Below, one piece after another: positions 34,801 to 42,955 of a DNA stretch of 64,000 bases (its first letter is position 1; each line of letters starts with the position of its first letter). The DNA lies in NCBI GenBank assembly GCA_017590115.1, contig JAGGNK010011003.1, forward strand, positions 838,955 to 902,954, written 5' to 3'. The stretch is from Montifringilla adamsi. Its lineage: Eukaryota; Chordata; Aves; Passeriformes; Passeridae. The translations under genes were made by a program, and so were the position numbers. A model generated the notes under the pieces. The model saw nothing but the letters and a program-made list of their open reading frames with translations, did not search any database and had not been told where the DNA came from.

Positions 34801-37020
34801 ACCAAATTAAGGGAATAAAACGTGGGTGTATTTACTGAAGGGCCTTCAGGTACATCTCAGGCAGACAAAGCCCCCCAGGGGCTGCACCCAAAAATGAACC
34901 ACGGGTCATGGGCTTTCACACTTTTATAACATTGGTCCTTTTGCATATATGGGGGTTTAATCCTCCAATTCCAGCTTCAGGTAATGAAGTCATTTTCCCC
35001 AAGTTTGCTCCCCCTGCTCTCTATTGTTTAGTCTTTCGAGGCCTGAGGCAGTGAGTGTCCTTGATTGCCAGGCCTGGAGAGGAATTGCTGTGTCTGCCCA
35101 AAACGGGAGAACAGCAGCTGCCACTGCGTGTGGAGTTCGGAGTTCTACACTAAAGAACTGCAGGGTTACAAATACATGGAAAATATAAAAGCTCAAATCC
35201 TGAGGCATCAGCCCTGCTGGCTCTGAGCCTGTCCCTCCTCCGCAGATCAACACCAACCTGAGTGATTTCCAGTTCCTGTTCTTCGACCTGGTGATCACCA
35301 CCACGGTGGCCGTGCTGATGGGGCGCACGGGGCCGGCGCCGGCGCTGGGCGTGCGGCGGCCGCAGGGAGCCCTGATCAGCGGGCTGGTGCTGGGCAGCCT
35401 CCTGCTGCAGACAGCCCTGCTCATCACCGTGCAGGTCCTCAGCTACTTCATCACCGTCTCACAGAGCTGGTGAGGGCCCCCACTCCGGGAGTTGTGGAAT
35501 TCCGTGTTGGAAAAGGTCATCGAGTCCAACTGTCAGCCCCTGTTTGCCACTAAGACCCAAGTGCCAGGTCCACAGGGTTTTTGGACACTTCCAGGGGTGG
35601 TGATTCCACCCTCCCCTGGAGAGGCTGTTCCAGTGCTTTGCAGCCCTTCCCATGAGGAAGTCTTTCCCAATATCCCACCTGAACCTGCCCTGTCTTCCTG
35701 AGGGTTTGGTGATGGGGACAGCACTGAGGTTGTGTCAGAGCCCAGGGTTTGTCCTGGGATTTGGGATCTGGCAGCAGACAGGGAACCATGGAGTGTCCTC
35801 AGCTGGAAGGGATCATCCAGTGAAACCCCTGGCCCTGCACACACCCCCCAACAATCCCAGCCTGTCCAGACACTCTCGGAGCTCTGGCAGCCCCGGGGCC
35901 GGGACCATTCCCTGGGGAGCCTGGGCAATGCTCAGCACCCTCTGGGGAAGAGCCTTTCCTGATCTCCAACCCAAACCCCCCTGGCCCAGCTCTCATTCCC
36001 AAGGGATCTATTCCTGCTCCCAGAGCAGAGGTTGGAGCTGCCCCTGCTCTTCCCAAAGTTGTAACTGCTGGAGAACAAAGGGTGGTGTCCAGCCCCCCTT
36101 GGCCTCTCTGCTGACCCTGTCCTGTCTCCTGGCCCAGGTACGTCCCCCTGAACAGCACAGTGACAGCGCCCCAGAACCTGCCCAACTATGAGAACACCGT
36201 CCTGTTCTGTGTCACCGGCTTCCAGTACCTCATCCTGGCCGTGGCCATGTCCAAGGGCTACCCCTTCCGGGAGCCGCTCTACACCAACGGTGAGGACACG
36301 GGGACACCCATGGGACACACAGGGGGACCCCCACAGGACACTCACGGGGACACCCATGGGGGCATCCACAGGACACCCATGGGACACTCACAGGGGCACC
36401 CACAGGGACACCCATGGGACACTCACGGGATGTTGTGCATGGGGACACCCACGGGGCACCCATGGGACACGGGGCACCCATGGGACACCCATGGGACACC
36501 CACAGGGACACCAAGAGCCACTGGCCCTCCCTCCCCTGCCCCTCACCCCACCCCTTCTCACCCCCAGTGCTCTTCCTGCTTGTCCTCATCCTGCTCTTCG
36601 GCCTGATGATCTGGCTGACCCTGTACCCACTGGGCTTCCCCAAGTCCCTGCTGAAGCTCCAGCCCATCGAGGATTTCAGTTTCAAGCTGCTCCTCTTGGG
36701 CATTGCCGCCCTCAATTTCTTCGCTGCCTTTGTGCTGGAGGTGGGTCAGGGGGGACTTTGGGATGGGGCATCCCCCTGGAGTGTCCCCAGGTGGGCACAG
36801 GGCTCTCCTGTCCCCCCTCAACCCCGTTTCCCTCCTGCTCTGACCCCAGACCGCCTTGGATCACGGCTTGCTTGGCTGCTTCCGAAGGCTGCGTCGGAAA
36901 AAAGCCTCCAAGAAGCTTTTCAAGAGGCTGGAGAAGGAGCTGAGCCAGCAGCAGCCGGCCTGGCCGCCCCTGGACCAGCCCCTCTTTGCCACACCCAGGA
37001 TGTCCCTGGCCGTGAGATAG
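16869..37020 (+). CDS. ATP13A2: ATP13A2, P5B-type ATPase (29 exons, complete)
   Basis: Late endosomal/lysosomal P5B ATPase that exports polyamines from the lysosome lumen; loss in humans causes Kufor-Rakeb disease (PARK9). The 29 coding exons, listed separately, sum to 3540 nt (1179 aa plus TAG) and close in frame throughout; the human protein is about 1180 aa with the same exon count. Visible parts: membrane-embedded Ma helix in exon 3, M1-M2 in exon 9, actuator-loop GES in exons 11-12, M4 motif [10 protein letters not shown] in exon 15, phosphorylation motif DKTGTLT (Asp496) split across exons 15 and 16, KGAPE in exon 18, MVTGDN across 20-21, hinge motif GDGANDC in exon 24, and M5-M10 in exons 25-29. 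The start was chosen because exon 1 ATG AGC TCA G joins exon 2 to give MSSDSSRLL, matching human MSADSSPL. Alternative first exon possible at 20876. Confidence 0.97.
17040..17760 (+). repeat. T-rich low-complexity tract, ATP13A2 intron 1
   Basis: About 720 bp of tttattttgctttatt-type sequence on the + strand, nearly free of A-rich or G-rich runs. Not a polyA tail: it lacks an attached retroposon body. Confidence 0.85.
17850..18345 (+). repeat. CCAAACCCC-type array, ATP13A2 intron 1
   Basis: About 490 bp of irregular caaaccccaaactctcc units. The complementary strand reads GGGGTTTGG and is rich in runs of three or four G. Confidence 0.88.
18346..19400. other. Unique sequence, ATP13A2 intron 1
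   Basis: No exon, RNA gene or repeat family recognised. Confidence 0.35.
19405..19660 (+). repeat. Minisatellite, ATP13A2 intron 1
   Basis: About 60-bp units with gtgtgggatccatgggaag and gtccctgtccagctgggat, five copies. Confidence 0.8.
19930..19990 (+). repeat. (TGGA)n microsatellite
   Basis: tggatggatggatggatg with a few interruptions. Confidence 0.9.
20540..20890 (+). promoter_or_regulatory. Second CpG-rich block with possible alternative ATP13A2 first exon
   Basis: GC- and CpG-rich DNA in intron 1. At 20876 an ATG AGG CGG G is followed by a strong GTGAGT donor in the same phase as exon 1, so splicing to exon 2 would give MRRDSSRLL. An upstream ATG lies at about 20743. No transcript evidence can be read from sequence. 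Confidence 0.4.
21735..21885 (+). repeat. 43-bp tandem repeat, ATP13A2 intron 1
   Basis: Four copies marked by gatccatcctggatttaggg and aatgagcagg. Confidence 0.85.
22357..22430 (+). CDS. ATP13A2: ATP13A2 exon 2
   Basis: Residues 4-28: [17 protein letters not shown], the cytosolic N-terminus with the conserved GYGTL. Donor GTAGGT. Confidence 0.93.
22610..23595 (+). repeat. Kilobase minisatellite, ATP13A2 intron 2
   Basis: About 985 bp of gtgattgattcccagtg-type units (9 to 14 bp, mixed) with longer copied blocks, such as 22740-22890 and 23040-23180. It stops within a few bases of the exon 3 pyrimidine tract. Confidence 0.92.
23601..23768 (+). CDS. ATP13A2: ATP13A2 exon 3
   Basis: Residues 29-84. 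Contains the hydrophobic Ma segment ([14 protein letters not shown]) that inserts partly into the membrane in P5B pumps. Its 3' end and donor GTGAGT are duplicated 458 bp downstream. Confidence 0.95.
23780..24670 (+). repeat. Minisatellite with duplicated exon 3 end, ATP13A2 intron 3
   Basis: About 20-27 bp units such as ggattctgtggatccaggg. Inside it, 24194-24300 repeats 23736-23842, which includes the last 33 bases of exon 3 and its donor. Confidence 0.92.
25013..25071 (+). CDS. ATP13A2: ATP13A2 exon 4
   Basis: Residues 85-104, [13 protein letters not shown] in the N-terminal domain. Donor GTGAGC, phase 2. Confidence 0.9.
25130..25305 (+). repeat. 40-bp repeat ending at the ATP13A2 exon 5 acceptor
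   Basis: Four units with gagggagggtggcaggcc and atggctgagcccc. The last runs into the acceptor tract attcccccagcag. Confidence 0.88.
25309..25420 (+). CDS. ATP13A2: ATP13A2 exon 5
   Basis: Residues 104-141, a charged, weakly conserved linker. Tandem CAGCAG acceptor (start 25309 or 25312) adds or drops one serine. Weak donor GTGGCA. Confidence 0.85.
25506..25588 (+). CDS. ATP13A2: ATP13A2 exon 6
   Basis: Residues 142-169, [16 protein letters not shown], a strongly conserved P5B N-terminal motif. Also has a CAGCAG acceptor. Confidence 0.95.
25703..26138 (-). mobile_element. Solo LTR 2 (avian ERV-like), ATP13A2 intron 6
   Basis: Minus strand runs TGATGCC to about GGCA, 436 bp. It has a TATA-like box (AGTTATAAAAGTGTG on the minus strand, near 25860) and a tattcccttaattt segment at the R/U5 side. 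About 90% similar by eye to LTR 4. No internal retroviral genes adjoin. Confidence 0.75.
26418..26495 (+). CDS. ATP13A2: ATP13A2 exon 7
   Basis: Residues 169-195, [18 protein letters not shown]. Ends AG, donor GTGGGG. Confidence 0.9.
26680..26895 (+). repeat. 27-bp minisatellite before ATP13A2 exon 8
   Basis: Units of aaactccttccctctttt plus cccaagg, seven or eight copies; pyrimidine-rich. Confidence 0.82.
26907..26976 (+). CDS. ATP13A2: ATP13A2 exon 8
   Basis: Residues 195-218, [20 protein letters not shown], the P5B segment just before M1. Confidence 0.95.
27285..27600 (+). repeat. Roughly 60-bp minisatellite, ATP13A2 intron 8
   Basis: Units with ggagcctggaaatt, catgatgggatggagg and aagctctccc, five or six copies. 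Confidence 0.8.
27645..27779 (+). CDS. ATP13A2: ATP13A2 exon 9
   Basis: Residues 219-263 with M1 and M2 ([20 protein letters not shown] and [14 protein letters not shown]). Confidence 0.97.
27935..28001 (+). CDS. ATP13A2: ATP13A2 exon 10
   Basis: Residues 264-286, start of the actuator domain ([19 protein letters not shown]). Donor GTGAGA. Confidence 0.95.
28050..28305 (+). repeat. Minisatellite, ATP13A2 intron 10
   Basis: About 21-bp units of aataatgttgggatacatgg, roughly ten copies. Confidence 0.82.
28306..28670. other. Unassigned block, ATP13A2 intron 10
   Basis: Richer in A+T than its surroundings, possibly an old interspersed element (atatggatttaatttaac). Family not recognised; no coding content. 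Confidence 0.3.
28670..29060 (+). repeat. 55-bp minisatellite, ATP13A2 intron 10
   Basis: Units with ccccaatccctgaggggg, ttctccaggtgtctgg and agatgagtg, seven copies up to the exon 11 acceptor tract. Confidence 0.88.
29072..29203 (+). CDS. ATP13A2: ATP13A2 exon 11
   Basis: Residues 286-330 of the actuator domain: [14 protein letters not shown] and [15 protein letters not shown]. Confidence 0.97.
29235..29487 (-). mobile_element. Solo LTR 3, internally deleted, ATP13A2 intron 11
   Basis: Same family and subfamily as LTR 1, but about 170 bp shorter because the middle of U3 is missing. AATAAA is present on the minus strand (tcaataaataccc). Antisense to ATP13A2. Confidence 0.7.
29586..29741 (+). 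CDS. ATP13A2: ATP13A2 exon 12
   Basis: Residues 330-382. Completes the TGES dephosphorylation loop (GESVPVMKT), then [18 protein letters not shown]. Confidence 0.97.
29833..29943 (+). CDS. ATP13A2: ATP13A2 exon 13
   Basis: Residues 382-419: [18 protein letters not shown], then the start of M3. Confidence 0.97.
30059..30105 (+). CDS. ATP13A2: ATP13A2 exon 14
   Basis: Residues 419-434, rest of M3 ([16 protein letters not shown]). Only 47 nt. Confidence 0.95.
30192..30380 (+). CDS. ATP13A2: ATP13A2 exon 15
   Basis: Residues 435-497 with M4 motif [10 protein letters not shown], the substrate-site proline kink of P5B pumps. Ends at DK of the phosphorylation motif; catalytic Asp496. Confidence 0.98.
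30451..30657 (+). CDS. ATP13A2: ATP13A2 exon 16
   Basis: Residues 498-566. Begins [16 protein letters not shown] and ends [14 protein letters not shown], the start of the nucleotide-binding domain. Confidence 0.98.
30765..30881 (+). CDS. ATP13A2: ATP13A2 exon 17
   Basis: Residues 567-605 with an acidic run (MMEEEEEGE) and [12 protein letters not shown]. Confidence 0.9.
30982..31138 (+). CDS. ATP13A2: ATP13A2 exon 18
   Basis: Residues 606-658: [16 protein letters not shown] and the KGAPE motif of the nucleotide-binding domain. Donor GTTGGT. Confidence 0.95.
31320..31500 (+). repeat. Minisatellite, ATP13A2 intron 18
   Basis: About 60-bp units with atctccaggctccttggg and agcccagtatgg, three or four copies. 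Confidence 0.75.
31588..31708 (+). CDS. ATP13A2: ATP13A2 exon 19
   Basis: Residues 658-698: [16 protein letters not shown], nucleotide-binding domain. Confidence 0.95.
31901..32025 (+). CDS. ATP13A2: ATP13A2 exon 20
   Basis: Residues 698-740: [17 protein letters not shown] and the start of MVTGD. Confidence 0.97.
32140..32285 (+). repeat. Short tandem repeat, ATP13A2 intron 20
   Basis: ccaggaaccccacc and close variants, about ten units of 14 bp or so. Confidence 0.78.
32697..32857 (+). CDS. ATP13A2: ATP13A2 exon 21
   Basis: Residues 740-793: [18 protein letters not shown] domain, followed by a variable loop. Confidence 0.95.
32925..33325 (+). mobile_element. Two CR1-type fragments, ATP13A2 intron 21
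   Basis: First copy: aatcacagaatttcagcat, tttgggttggagggacctt, catgggcagggacac, cctaatatc. Second copy at about 33185: tcccagaatggtttgggttg and gggcagggacaccttccac. Confidence 0.82.
33651..33761 (+). CDS. ATP13A2: ATP13A2 exon 22 (two possible acceptors)
   Basis: Residues 794-830, ending [16 protein letters not shown]. Acceptors before 33651 and before 33690 are both in frame; the second has the better pyrimidine tract and would omit 13 residues. Confidence 0.8.
33930..34009 (+). CDS. ATP13A2: ATP13A2 exon 23
   Basis: Residues 831-857: [16 protein letters not shown], the conserved P-domain helix. Donor GTAAGG. Confidence 0.97.
34060..34365 (+). repeat. CR1 scrap and 117-bp tandem duplication before ATP13A2 exon 24
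   Basis: 34060-34130 has a CR1-like gccatgggcagggacactt. The block starting cagcttggaacagggcatcc occurs at 34134 and 34251, and ccctgaggaatgtgggctcc is repeated up to the acceptor. Confidence 0.75.
34369..34521 (+). CDS. ATP13A2: ATP13A2 exon 24
   Basis: Residues 857-908 with the hinge motif [13 protein letters not shown] and [15 protein letters not shown], binding Mg2+ at the phosphorylation site. Confidence 0.98.
34621..34717 (+). CDS. ATP13A2: ATP13A2 exon 25
   Basis: Residues 908-940: [18 protein letters not shown] and M5. Confidence 0.97.
34768..35210 (-). mobile_element. Solo LTR 4 (avian ERV-like), ATP13A2 intron 25
   Basis: 443 bp, full-length sister of LTR 2. It shares a minus-strand TGATGCCTCAGG start, TATA-like TTATAAAAGTG and the same tail. 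Antisense to the host gene and 36 bp upstream of exon 26. Confidence 0.75.
35246..35469 (+). CDS. ATP13A2: ATP13A2 exon 26
   Basis: Residues 941-1015: [19 protein letters not shown]6 and M7. Confidence 0.97.
35492..35985 (+). mobile_element. Two CR1-type fragments, ATP13A2 intron 26
   Basis: First copy: ttggaaaaggtcatcgagtc, ccaggggtggtgattccacc and atatcccacctgaacc. Second: gctggaagggatcatccagt, cccagcctgtccag and tttcctgatctcc. Typical avian CR1 3' ends. Confidence 0.85.
36138..36289 (+). CDS. ATP13A2: ATP13A2 exon 27
   Basis: Residues 1015-1066: [18 protein letters not shown] (M8 region) and [13 protein letters not shown]. Confidence 0.97.
36290..36525 (+). repeat. CACCCATGGGACAC array, ATP13A2 intron 27
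   Basis: Units of about 12-18 bp (gggacacccatgggacac), roughly a dozen copies starting at the donor of exon 27. Confidence 0.85.
36568..36740 (+). CDS. ATP13A2: ATP13A2 exon 28
   Basis: Residues 1066-1123, M9 and M10 ([33 protein letters not shown]). Confidence 0.97.
36850..37020 (+). CDS. ATP13A2: ATP13A2 exon 29 (terminal)
   Basis: Residues 1124-1179, a basic cytosolic tail ([20 protein letters not shown]), then TAG at 37018-37020. Confidence 0.97.
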   Translation, partial: TALDHGLLGCFRRLRRKKASKKLFKRLEKELSQQQPAWPPLDQPLFATPRMSLAVR

Positions 37021-37077
37021 CAGTGCCAGCCGTGCCTCTGCCCCAGCCCTCGGACACTTCCTTAATTTATTTATCCC

Positions 37078-37083
37078 AGTAAA
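37078..37083 (+). promoter_or_regulatory. ATP13A2: Possible proximal polyA signal, ATP13A2
   Basis: AGTAAA, a weak variant hexamer, 58 bases after the stop. If used it would exclude the repeat array that follows. Confidence 0.35.
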
Positions 37084-37109
37084 AGCAGGGATGTGGTGGG
37101 TGGGATCAC

Positions 37110-37640
37110 TCAGATTGCAGATGGGAATCCCATGGCCACAGTGATCCCCTGGACACACTGATCCTGTGGCCACAATGAGCCCATGCCCACACTGATTCCC
37201 TGGCTATATTGATCTCTGATCCCACAGCCACGCTGATCCCATGGCCATGGTGATTCCCTGGCCACGCTGATCCCATGGCCATGCTGATTCCCACGGCCAT
37301 GGTGATGCATGGCCACACTGATCCCATGGCCACCCTGATCCCACAGCCACGCTGATCTCATGGCCATGGTGATTCCCTGGCCATGCTGATCACATGGCCA
37401 CACTGAGCCCACGGCCACACTGATCCCGTGGCCATGGTGATCCCATGGCCACACTGAGCCCATGGCCACATTGAGCCCGCAGCCACTCTGATCCCGCAGC
37501 CATGGTGGTCACATGGCCACACTGATCCCATGGCCACGCTGACCCCATGGCCATTCTTATTCCATGGCCACACTGAGCCCGTGGCCACGCTGATCCCATG
37601 GCCACGCTGATCCCGTGGCTACACTGGTCCTGTGGCCGCA
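37110..37640 (+). repeat. CCATGGCCACACTGATC minisatellite, probable ATP13A2 3' UTR
   Basis: Over 25 units of about 17-18 bp, each with the overlapping palindromes CCATGG and TGGCCA. It lies between the stop codon and the distal polyA signal. Confidence 0.88.
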
Positions 37641-38081
37641 GCCCAGAGGAGCAGGAGGTGGAGGAGGAGCAGGCAAGAAGATCCAGAGGAGGAGGATCCA
37701 GCATGGCTCTTCCTGCAGGATTCCCCCCACTCCCACATTGGCCACCAGGGCCAGTTGGGCCTCTCGTGGCCTGCCCAGGCCACCAAGAAGGGGGTCCCTG
37801 GTGTCCCCAGCACCCCCAGCTGTGTCACTGTGAAGCCCCAGTCCCCTCTAGATGTGTAGGGAGTTTACAGTCCACGTTCCCAGCTTGCCGAGGCTGCTGC
37901 TCCATCCCCAGCGCCTGGGCCCCTTCTCCGCTTGGAATGCTCGGGCAGAGCACCTCTGCTTGGGGATGGGACCTCTGTAGCATTACAGACCCCACAAATT
38001 CTTTATTTTTTAACTCTTCCCCGTCGGGAAGGCGATGGCGCCGCTCGCGGGCTCCGGACGGGGCTGTCACGAGTCTTGTCC

Positions 38082-38087
38082 AATAAA
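38082..38087 (+). promoter_or_regulatory. ATP13A2: Distal polyA signal, ATP13A2
   Basis: AATAAA in gtccaataaattaacac, followed by a GT-rich tgcttgtccgtgctg element, as at real cleavage sites. It would give a 3' UTR of about 1.08 kb. Confidence 0.75.
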
Positions 38088-38929
38088 TTAACACTTATTT
38101 TCTTGGCTGCTTGTCCGTGCTGCCCGCTGGGGGTGGGTTCGGGATGGCACGGGTGAGTACCCATGGAGCAGGAGGAGGTTTCGGGGTCACCTCATTCCCA
38201 GGCAGGCTGGGAAATGCTCAATGCTCGAAAGCAGGGCCTGGAGCCAGGGATGACACCGCTGGGATTCCTGCAGCCCAAACTGGGCTGAACAACCTCTCTC
38301 CAGCTGGAATTTCCTAGAAAATAACAGTAATCGCTGGAAAAGCCCAGGTGTCCTGGCTGAGACTCCGGAACCTCGCTCCTTCCACCGAGGAAAAGCCGGG
38401 AGGCAGAGACGCCGCATCCCGCGGGGAAGGAGCAGCTCCCCGGAGGGTCTGTGCTGCCTCCCGGGGTTTTCCAGCTGCCTCCCAGGATCCCGGGCTGCTT
38501 CCTGCAGGGATTCGCTTCCATGGAAAGTCTGAACCCCCTCCGAGCGCCGGCGGCGCCTCTCTGCCCTGGGGAGCTGGGATTAGGGCAGGAAATGAGGCAC
38601 AAGCAGAGGTAAGAGGTTTCCTGAAGGCCCGGCCAAGGCTGCGGTTGTTAACCCAGGCTGGAAAAACCCTCCCCGCTCCGAGCCCTCGGGAGCTCTGCCC
38701 GTTCCTGGCAGGGTCCGAGGCAAAGGCACCCGGGAGCCGCTTCCCCTTGGAATTTCCGCGCGCTCCGGGGTGTTTGGCTTGGATGGGCCGGGAGGGTGTT
38801 CCCAGCCCCGGGGGATGGTAAATTTCGTTTAATTATTGACAGGCAGCTCCTGCTCCCGGATGGAGCTGAACAGGGCTGGGATGAGGATAATGCTGCAGCT
38901 GGGGGGCGGCAGAAGCTCGGTGGGAGCAG

Positions 38930-39150
38930 CTGACGTGGTTTTGGGGTCCTTTGGGTGGTTTTACCCATCCTTCAGCTTGGAAACTGAGGTGGTTTTGGGG
39001 TCCTTTGGGTGGTTTTACCCATCCTTCAGCTTGGAAACTGAGGTGGTTTTGGGGTCCTTTGGGTGATTTTACCCATTCCTCAACCTGGCAGCTGAAGTGT
39101 TTTGGGATTTTTTGGGTGGTTTTATCCATCATTCAGCATGGAAAACCAGA
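38930..39150 (+). repeat. 57-bp tandem repeat
   Basis: Units with ttttggggtcctttgggtgg and ttttacccatccttcagc, four copies. Confidence 0.88.
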
Positions 39151-41269
39151 GGAGAGGAGATGAGACCACCTTCCAGCCCCATCTGCCTCTCATCCTGCTC
39201 TAAAAATCCCTTTTTTCCTGTGTTTTGCAGCCCTCAGAGCCTGTCCTGGTGCTCCGCCGTCGGCACAACCCAGCGTGGGCTGCTGGGAATCCAATCCCAC
39301 GGAGAAAAATCTCCTCTGCTCACCCCCATTCCCGTCTCCAGAGACCTCCTCCCTCCACCCCAGAGCCCTCCCTCTGCTCCTTCCCTGGGTTTTCACCCCA
39401 AACCTGCAGAATTCACCCCCCAGCTCTGGCTCTGTGTCCCTGCCGAGCTCGGGGGGTTTCGGGATCATCCCAATCCCGCCGGGATCCTCCTCCAGGAGGG
39501 GGAAAGGGGCCCCACGCCGGCACCGGGGGCAGCAGAGTCCGGGCTGGAAAAGCGGGATTTGGGTGATTTTTGGGTCCTTTTCCCGCCCCGTCCCGGGATA
39601 AATCCCGCGTGGCTGCAGCATCCTCGCTGCTGGGGAGGAATCGGAATCCACCCCTGAATCGGGAGGAGGTGATCCCAGGATCCCAGATTTTGGGGGTGCA
39701 GTGATTTTTTTCCCAAGAGCTGACGAGGTAGGAGAAAAATCCCCGGAGCTGCTCCTTCCACCCCTCCCTCCCTGCAGCCGCACAAACCCCGGCCCGCTCC
39801 GCGCGGATCCTCTCCCCTCCTCGCTTTTCCATGGGTTTAAAACTCATCCCGCCGGGGAAAAACCCCAAAAACAACAATACACCCCGTCCCCGGCGCCCCT
39901 GGCAGCGGCGCGTTCTCACGGATGGTTATTTGGGGTTATTTGTGGGTTTTCCCGGCTTTCCCCCTCCCAGGCAGCGCGGGAGGAGGAAGGGGCCGGCTCA
40001 GGTGTGGCTTTAGGACCCAGCGGATCCCCCGTGCTGGAGGTAGGAGGTTTTTTGGGTTTTTTGTTTTTTCTGACTCTCATTTCAAGAGTTTTGGGGAAGC
40101 AGAGAGAGGAGACCGAGGCGGTGGGCGAGGGCAGAGCCGGCACTCACTGGTAAGGACCAGGCGAGGGAAACCCCCCCAATTCCCAGGAATTCCGGGGACT
40201 CCCCCCCCCCCAGCAGCAAACGGGGCTGAACCCCATTTTGGGAACTTTGTGAAATCACCTTAAAACTCCATCGGTTAAGAGCTTGGAAAAGTTGTTTTCA
40301 GCTTTTTAACCTCACAAAGCCAAATCCCCTTGATTTTTGGGGTGCTGAAGGAACGACAGCCGGGGGAGGGGGGGGAGGGGGCCTTTCTTTGAGGCCTGAC
40401 AGTTACTGGAGATTTTTAACCACTTCTAAAAAGTCTAAAAATACCCCAAAGCCTGGAGGAAGCCGTGGGTTTGTTGGTTGGTGGGTTTTTTTTGATTTTT
40501 TTTTTTTTCTTTTCCATCTTGGAAAGAGATTGTAGAAAAGGGATCTTTTATTCCGATTTATTTTGGGGGACGGCCCCTGAGGAAAAGGTGATGTGTGAAA
40601 ACACGGATGGGGGCACCAAGTTCCTTACCTCTGGTCGGGGGCCAGAAGAATTGGAATCTTTTAATATTCCCTTTGTTCTCCCACTTTCTGGCAACTGAAG
40701 AGCTTACAAAAAGGGAGGGGGGAAAGGCTGGGGGAAGGTGGGGTTTAGCAGAATGAAAGGGACTGTGGTGTTCTTTCTCCGGGGTTGATTGTTCCCAGAT
40801 GTGCAGTTGCAAAAACATCTGGCGCGGTCGGAGCCGCCGGACCCCTGCACGGAGGGAGCGGAGCCTGGGGAAGGGAAGGGAAGGGGGAACAGCGGGGCCC
40901 TCCCGGGGGGGAGCGGCCGGGCCGGGGGAGGACGGGGGGGGACGGGGGTGGAGGCGGCTTCATCCCCTCCTCGGTGGCCTTGGTGAAGGGGGGACGTCAT
41001 GGGGACATCGTGGGGACATCGTGGGGATGTCGGCCCCTCTCCGGGGTCTCCGTCGGGAGCAGCAGCTGGCGTCACCATCGGGGCAGACGTGACCCGACTG
41101 TCCCCGTCCCGCGGCCAAACCCTGCGAGCTCCAGCCAAGATTGGGGGAAATTCAGGGAACTGGAGCTCGGGAGAAGCTGTGCAGGCTGGAAATGGGGCTG
41201 GCAGAGAGGGCACTGCAGAGCCCTGTCCTTGGGAGGGTGGGAGGATAGCGGGGGATGGCTCCAGAGGTG

Positions 41270-41440
41270 GTGTCCGTCCATCCCTCCATCCCTCCATCCA
41301 TCCATCCATCCATCCATCCATCCATCCATCTCCATCCATCCATCCATCCATCCATCCATCCATCCATCTCCATCCATCATCCATCCATCCATCCATCCAT
41401 CCATCCATCCATCCATCCATCCATCCACCCATCCCTCCAT
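41270..41440 (+). repeat. (CATC)n microsatellite
   Basis: About 165 bp of ccatccatcc with occasional ctccatc interruptions. Confidence 0.95.
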
Positions 41441-42009
41441 CCCTCCCTGCTGGGATCCAGGCACTGAACCCAGATGATTTTTGGATCCACGGGATGCCGG
41501 CTCTGGTGTCCCACAGGATCCTGGCACCCGCAGAACAGCAGGGCTCAGGATGGGCACCCCCAGCCAGGCCCCAGGTGCTGTCCTGGACCCAAGGTCTGCC
41601 AGACTGGCAAAGCCTCCGGAGGCGCCGCTGGTCCCATTCATCCCAGTCCCTTCAATCCCGGGACATTCCAGCCCTGCTCCGAGGCCGTGGGAAGCAGACA
41701 GGACCTGTCCCACCGAGGGCAGCCGGGGCTGAGCGTGCTGATCCAGCCCAGGCAGGGACCGACACCGTGGATTCCCAAAGCCAGGGAGGGTCTGGAGTCA
41801 GCACCTCCAGCAGCTCCAGTCCTGGAATGGGGAGGATGAGGTTCCCGGGGGATGAGCTGTGAGGGGAAGGGGCTTTGTTTGGCAGGGCTGCAGGACGCGG
41901 TCCTGAGGGTGCCGTGATGATGCTGGAGAGGACCTGGGGAGCAGAGAGTGCCACACGCTGGGTTCGGTGCAGGACAAGGGCCCTGGAAGGTGCCTTCAGT
42001 GACTGGGGT

Positions 42010-42195
42010 GCTGGGAAATGGGAATACTGATACGGAGAGGGATGGGATCCCTGGAGGATCCCACAGTGGGGCTGGTGCAGGATGGGATCCCTGGAAAGTG
42101 CAGGATGGAATCCCTGGAGTATCCCACATTCTGGTGCAGGATGGGATCCCTGGGTGGTGCAGGATGGGATCCCTGGAGGATCCCACGCTCCACAG
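42010..42195 (+). repeat. Tandem repeat, gtgcaggatgggatccctgg units
   Basis: About six degenerate copies of gtgcaggatgggatccctgg with aggatcccac. Confidence 0.75.
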
Positions 42196-42814
42196 CCGCT
42201 GCGGCCGGTCCTGCTGACTCTTCCCGGGTGTTGTGGGGCTGGAGCCGCGTTCCCCCGGGATCTGGGCCCGGAAGCTCTCCCGGCACGGGTGGGCGATGTT
42301 CCCGCTCCGCAGGGATGAGGTTCCAAAGGGCTCCTCTCCCCCGTGCCTCAGTTTCCCCGCTGCGGCAGCAGAGCCGGGAGAGCCCGGGGAGGATCCCCCC
42401 ACCCGAGCGCCGGGAATGCCGGCGGGATTCATCCTCAAACCCCTTCCCCTGGATTTCAGAGGAGTTTTGGGGGACAATTTCTCTTTTCCCCCCGATTTTC
42501 CCCCTGGAGCTCTCTGGGGATGGTGGAAGGGCGGCCGGCATTCCTGGCGGCCTTGGGCCCTCTGCCCGCCGGGAGCAGCAGCCTTGGAAAACGCCGGGAA
42601 GTGCCCGAGGCCGCCAAACCCCACGGGATTCCTCTCAAAATACGGGATTTTCTCCTCAAATCCCCACGTTCCTTTGGATTTAGGGGATGCCCGAGCAAAC
42701 GCGGCATCCCCCCAAAACAATTCCTTACCCAAGGAATTGGAAACCTCGGGAAAGGAGCCTCAAATTTCCACTCCGGGGGGTCTGGGCCTCTCCTCCCACA
42801 TCCCGAGTGATCCG

Positions 42815-42955
42815 GGGAATGATCCCGACATCCCGGGAGTGCTCCCAGATCCCGGGAGTGATCCCGGATCCCGAGAGCGATTCCGACACCCCGGGAGTGA
42901 TCCCGACATCCCAGGAATGATGCTAGGAGTGATCCCAGGAGTGATGCTGCATCCC
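42815..42955 (+). repeat. CCCGGGAGTGATC array
   Basis: About ten units of roughly 16 bp such as tcccgggagtgatcccga. Confidence 0.8.

Noticed and set aside
37110..37640. CRISPR-like regular repeats
   Set aside because: Units are contiguous with no unique spacers, in a vertebrate locus.
41270..41440. Coding frames of SIHPSIHP or WMDGWMDG type
   Set aside because: All are translations of the CATC tetranucleotide repeat.
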